Source: Deltaproteobacteria bacterium (GTDB lineage: Bacteria; Bdellovibrionota; O2-12-FULL-43-9; JACQJE01). From it: a stretch of 7,742 bases of DNA. Positions 6,201 through 7,742 of the stretch are shown one piece after another (position 1 is the stretch's first letter; every line of letters begins with the position of its first letter). The notes beneath the pieces were generated by a model, which was not told the DNA's origin, did no database searches, and saw nothing but the letters and a program-made list of their open reading frames with translations. The stretch is taken from contig JACQJE010000061.1 of assembly GCA_016205125.1 (NCBI GenBank), positions 1 to 7,742 of the forward strand, given 5' to 3'. The translations under genes and the position numbers were made by a program.

Positions 6201-7049
6201 ATGAAAAAAACAGAGAAAAGCAAGTTGAGTCATGAAGCGAAAGTAGGTCTCCTCTTTTGCTCGGCCCTCGTTCTCGTCGCCCTTTTTACCTATTTCTTCG
6301 GTTCTTACCGCCCCTTTTCCAGGAACTACCGCCTTCAGGTGGTTTATAACTACGCTGGCGGCCTGGAAGTCGGCTCCCCTGTCAGAGTCTCTGGAATCAA
6401 GGTCGGAAAGGTGACAAAGATTGAATTCTTCGTTCCCGATGCAAAAACAGCGCCTGAAAATCAGAGCAGGAGTGCGAAGCTCCGCGTCGTCCTTTCGATC
6501 GACTCCAAAGCGCGTCAAAATATTCGCAAAGACTCTCAATTCTTCATCAATGTCGCCGGCATCATCGGTGAGCGCTATGTGGAGATCACACCCGGTTCGG
6601 TCGAAAAAGCGGTACTCAATGAAGGCTCGACTGTGGCCGGCATCGATCCGCCCCGCTTCGATCAGCTCCTTTCTCAAAGCTACGGTTTTTTTGGAGAACT
6701 CGAAGCGCTCCTCAAAGAAAATAAAGGGTCTTTCTCCCGTGCTGTCGCTCAGCTCTCCACACTCATCGATTCCATGCACAAGACCCTTGCTGAAGTCGAT
6801 TCCAAAACAAACCGCACACGCGGGGAATCCCTCATGGAAAATCTCACGCTCCTCTCTGAAGATCTCCGCCTTCTCACATCGGAGCTTCGCAAAATCCAGG
6901 ACAAAGGGAACCTCGCCGGACGGCTCGATACGTTGCTCACGCGCATCGATACGCTCACGACCCGCGCTGAGGCGCTCGACAAAGAAGCGATCCGCAAATT
7001 CCTGCAGGAGGAACAACTGAGCGTGAAGGCCAAGGTGGACCTCTTCTGA
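6201..7049 (+). CDS. mlaD: MCE-domain protein, MlaD-like, membrane-anchored periplasmic subunit
   Basis: This is the lipid-binding MCE subunit, 282 residues, expected to form a ring on the periplasmic face of the permease. A short basic N-terminus is followed by one membrane anchor at about 15-33. The MCE domain spans about 43-131, with the conserved GGLEVGSPVRVSGIKVGKV at 53-71 and the closing GERYVEITPGS. A polar loop of some 15 residues (79-92) sits inside the domain. The rest, about 150-282, is charged and predicted helical, with heptad-like leucines (LLSEDLRLLTSELRKI), as in MCE proteins that extend a helical needle or barrel towards the outer membrane. GAGG-like AGAGG lies 9 nt before ATG 6201, and the gene begins 12 nt after the second permease stops. 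There is a single MCE gene, so a homohexamer is expected. MlaD is a family label; substrate is unknown. Confidence 0.92.
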   Translation: MKKTEKSKLSHEAKVGLLFCSALVLVALFTYFFGSYRPFSRNYRLQVVYNYAGGLEVGSPVRVSGIKVGKVTKIEFFVPDAKTAPENQSRSAKLRVVLSIDSKARQNIRKDSQFFINVAGIIGERYVEITPGSVEKAVLNEGSTVAGIDPPRFDQLLSQSYGFFGELEALLKENKGSFSRAVAQLSTLIDSMHKTLAEVDSKTNRTRGESLMENLTLLSEDLRLLTSELRKIQDKGNLAGRLDTLLTRIDTLTTRAEALDKEAIRKFLQEEQLSVKAKVDLF

Positions 7050-7050
7050 T

Positions 7051-7108
7051 TTGTCGTACTCCATCCTAAATGTGATATTGTGATATTCTCCAAGGGAACG
7101 AGGAGGTG
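7051..7108 (+). promoter_or_regulatory. Candidate internal promoter and strong ribosome-binding site before the last gene
   Basis: The 67-nt gap is the largest between plus-strand genes. TTGTCG (-35, 7051-7056) is followed after 17 nt by GATATT (-10, 7074-7079), with a TG at 7071-7072 in the extended -10 position. The 8-mer TGTGATAT is present twice in tandem (7071-7078 and 7079-7086), so the -10 region is duplicated. AGGAGGTG at 7101-7108 is a near-perfect Shine-Dalgarno, 8 nt from ATG 7117, and much stronger than those of the upstream genes. The last gene may thus be expressed on its own or at a higher level. The ribosome-binding site is firm and the promoter is tentative. Confidence 0.45.
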
Positions 7109-7116
7109 AAACCCAG

Positions 7117-7668
7117 ATGCGCCAACTTTTGTTCTTCGCGATAATCCCTATTTTTATCTTCGCCGCATCGATGTCAGCATTCTCAGAAGAGCCAATCATC
7201 AAGGAGACATACAATCCCCGTCGCGATTTTCCGGTGGGGGTTGGAACAGTGCTTGGCACCCCGCTGGGTGTCATGGGGATTCAGGCCGAATGTCACGTTC
7301 ACCCGCGTCTGAGCGCTGTCATTGGCGTCGGCTCCGGCGTCTTCTTCAACAGCTTCCATCTCCAGGCGCGATACTTCTTCCTGGAGCGAACCCTCTCTCC
7401 TTACCTGGGGCTCGGCTACGCCCGCTGGACCGACAACGGCTCCCCCGAAAAACTCGCCCGCTATTTCAGCCAGGCCAGAACCTTCGGCCTTGTCGACTCT
7501 GCTGGGAATAAACTGAGAAACGCTGTCGATCTGATCCCTCTCGCCGTTGGCCTTCACTTTCTCTCCGATAAAGGGCTCGCCCTCTTTGGGGAGTTCAATT
7601 ATATCTTCTCCACCCAACGCCTGACTGCTGCGCCTTACGGCGGCCTCGGCGGACAGTGGTACTTTTAG
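7117..7668 (+). CDS. Secreted small outer-membrane beta-barrel-like protein, function unknown
   Basis: I do not recognise a named family. The 183-residue protein begins with a clear signal peptide: a basic start (MRQ), a hydrophobic core (LLFFAIIPIFIFAASM) and a probable signal-peptidase I cut after Ser23 (AFS-EE). The mature part of about 160 residues has alternating-hydrophobic segments such as GVGTVLGTPLGVMGIQAEC, LSAVIGVGSGVFF, FHLQARYFFL, LSPYLGLGYARW, LIPLAVGLHFL, LALFGEFNYIF and a final YGGLGGQWYF. The terminal Phe is the usual signal for outer-membrane barrel insertion. Size and strand count suit a small barrel of about eight strands. It follows the MCE gene by 67 nt on the same strand, so it may be the outer-membrane partner of the transporter, but it is not MlaA- or MlaC-like. 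Its one Cys (in QAECHV) is internal, so it is not a lipoprotein. Confidence 0.75.
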   Translation: MRQLLFFAIIPIFIFAASMSAFSEEPIIKETYNPRRDFPVGVGTVLGTPLGVMGIQAECHVHPRLSAVIGVGSGVFFNSFHLQARYFFLERTLSPYLGLGYARWTDNGSPEKLARYFSQARTFGLVDSAGNKLRNAVDLIPLAVGLHFLSDKGLALFGEFNYIFSTQRLTAAPYGGLGGQWYF

Positions 7669-7742
7669 TGTTCATCTGAAAATTCCAATCTGTTACGGCT
7701 TGCTGCAAGAGATGACAGCAGCGTTCTCAGTCGAAAAGAGGC
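7669..7742. other. Downstream non-coding tail
   Basis: No supported gene begins in these last 74 bases. A GCTGC/GCAGC pair (7702-7706 and 7718-7722) could form a 5-bp stem with an 11-nt loop, but no T-run follows, so it does not qualify as an intrinsic terminator. Confidence 0.4.

Noticed and set aside
5799..7274. A 491-codon open frame on the minus strand across the second permease, the MCE gene and the start of the last gene.
   Set aside because: It lies antisense to three well-supported genes, has a low-complexity acidic and arginine-rich composition without a recognisable domain, and is explained by codon bias of the plus-strand genes.
7702..7722. A possible terminator hairpin after the last gene.
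   Set aside because: The stem is only 5 bp with an 11-nt loop and no T-run follows.

Overview
The window looks like part of a chromosome from a Gram-negative bacterium with an outer membrane. It carries an MCE/Mla-type lipid transporter, an outer-membrane-protein-like gene ending in Phe, and ordinary TCA-cycle housekeeping genes. Composition is moderately GC-rich and codon use looks even throughout. I see no transposase, phage gene, rRNA, tRNA or CRISPR array. The taxon cannot be fixed from sequence alone. An LDH-like malate dehydrogenase next to icd and sucC fits many deep-branching or uncultivated Gram-negative lineages; this is a weak inference.

Left half (1-2982, minus strand): a TCA operon read right to left, icd (NADP-isocitrate dehydrogenase), then mdh (LDH-type malate dehydrogenase), then sucC (succinyl-CoA ligase beta subunit, running off the left edge). 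The icd-mdh gap is 9 nt. The mdh-sucC gap is 87 nt and holds two copies of a short GTCATCCTGA-type dispersed repeat plus a possible 11-codon leader ORF that overlaps the sucC start.

Centre (2983-3184): a divergent intergenic region. I propose outward-facing promoters for icd and for the transporter operon, with a 6-8-6 inverted repeat between them. The transporter promoter would start transcription only a few bases before the first ATG, which has no Shine-Dalgarno sequence, so this mRNA may be leaderless.

Right half (3185-7668, plus strand): a five-gene MCE transporter operon in which both core ABC subunits are present twice, ATPase-ATPase-permease-permease-MCE, followed by a secreted protein that is probably a small outer-membrane beta-barrel. 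The two ATPases are complementary in their defects. The first lacks the catalytic Walker B glutamate (Ser148) and the second has an altered signature motif (LSFGM). This is the pattern seen in asymmetric heterodimeric ABC transporters with one degenerate and one working ATP site. Together with the two different permeases it predicts an asymmetric, heterotetrameric version of the normally homodimeric MlaFE core. This is the most interesting system in the window.

A third copy of the dispersed repeat forms the last codons of the second ATPase gene and supplies the apparent ribosome-binding site of the next gene.
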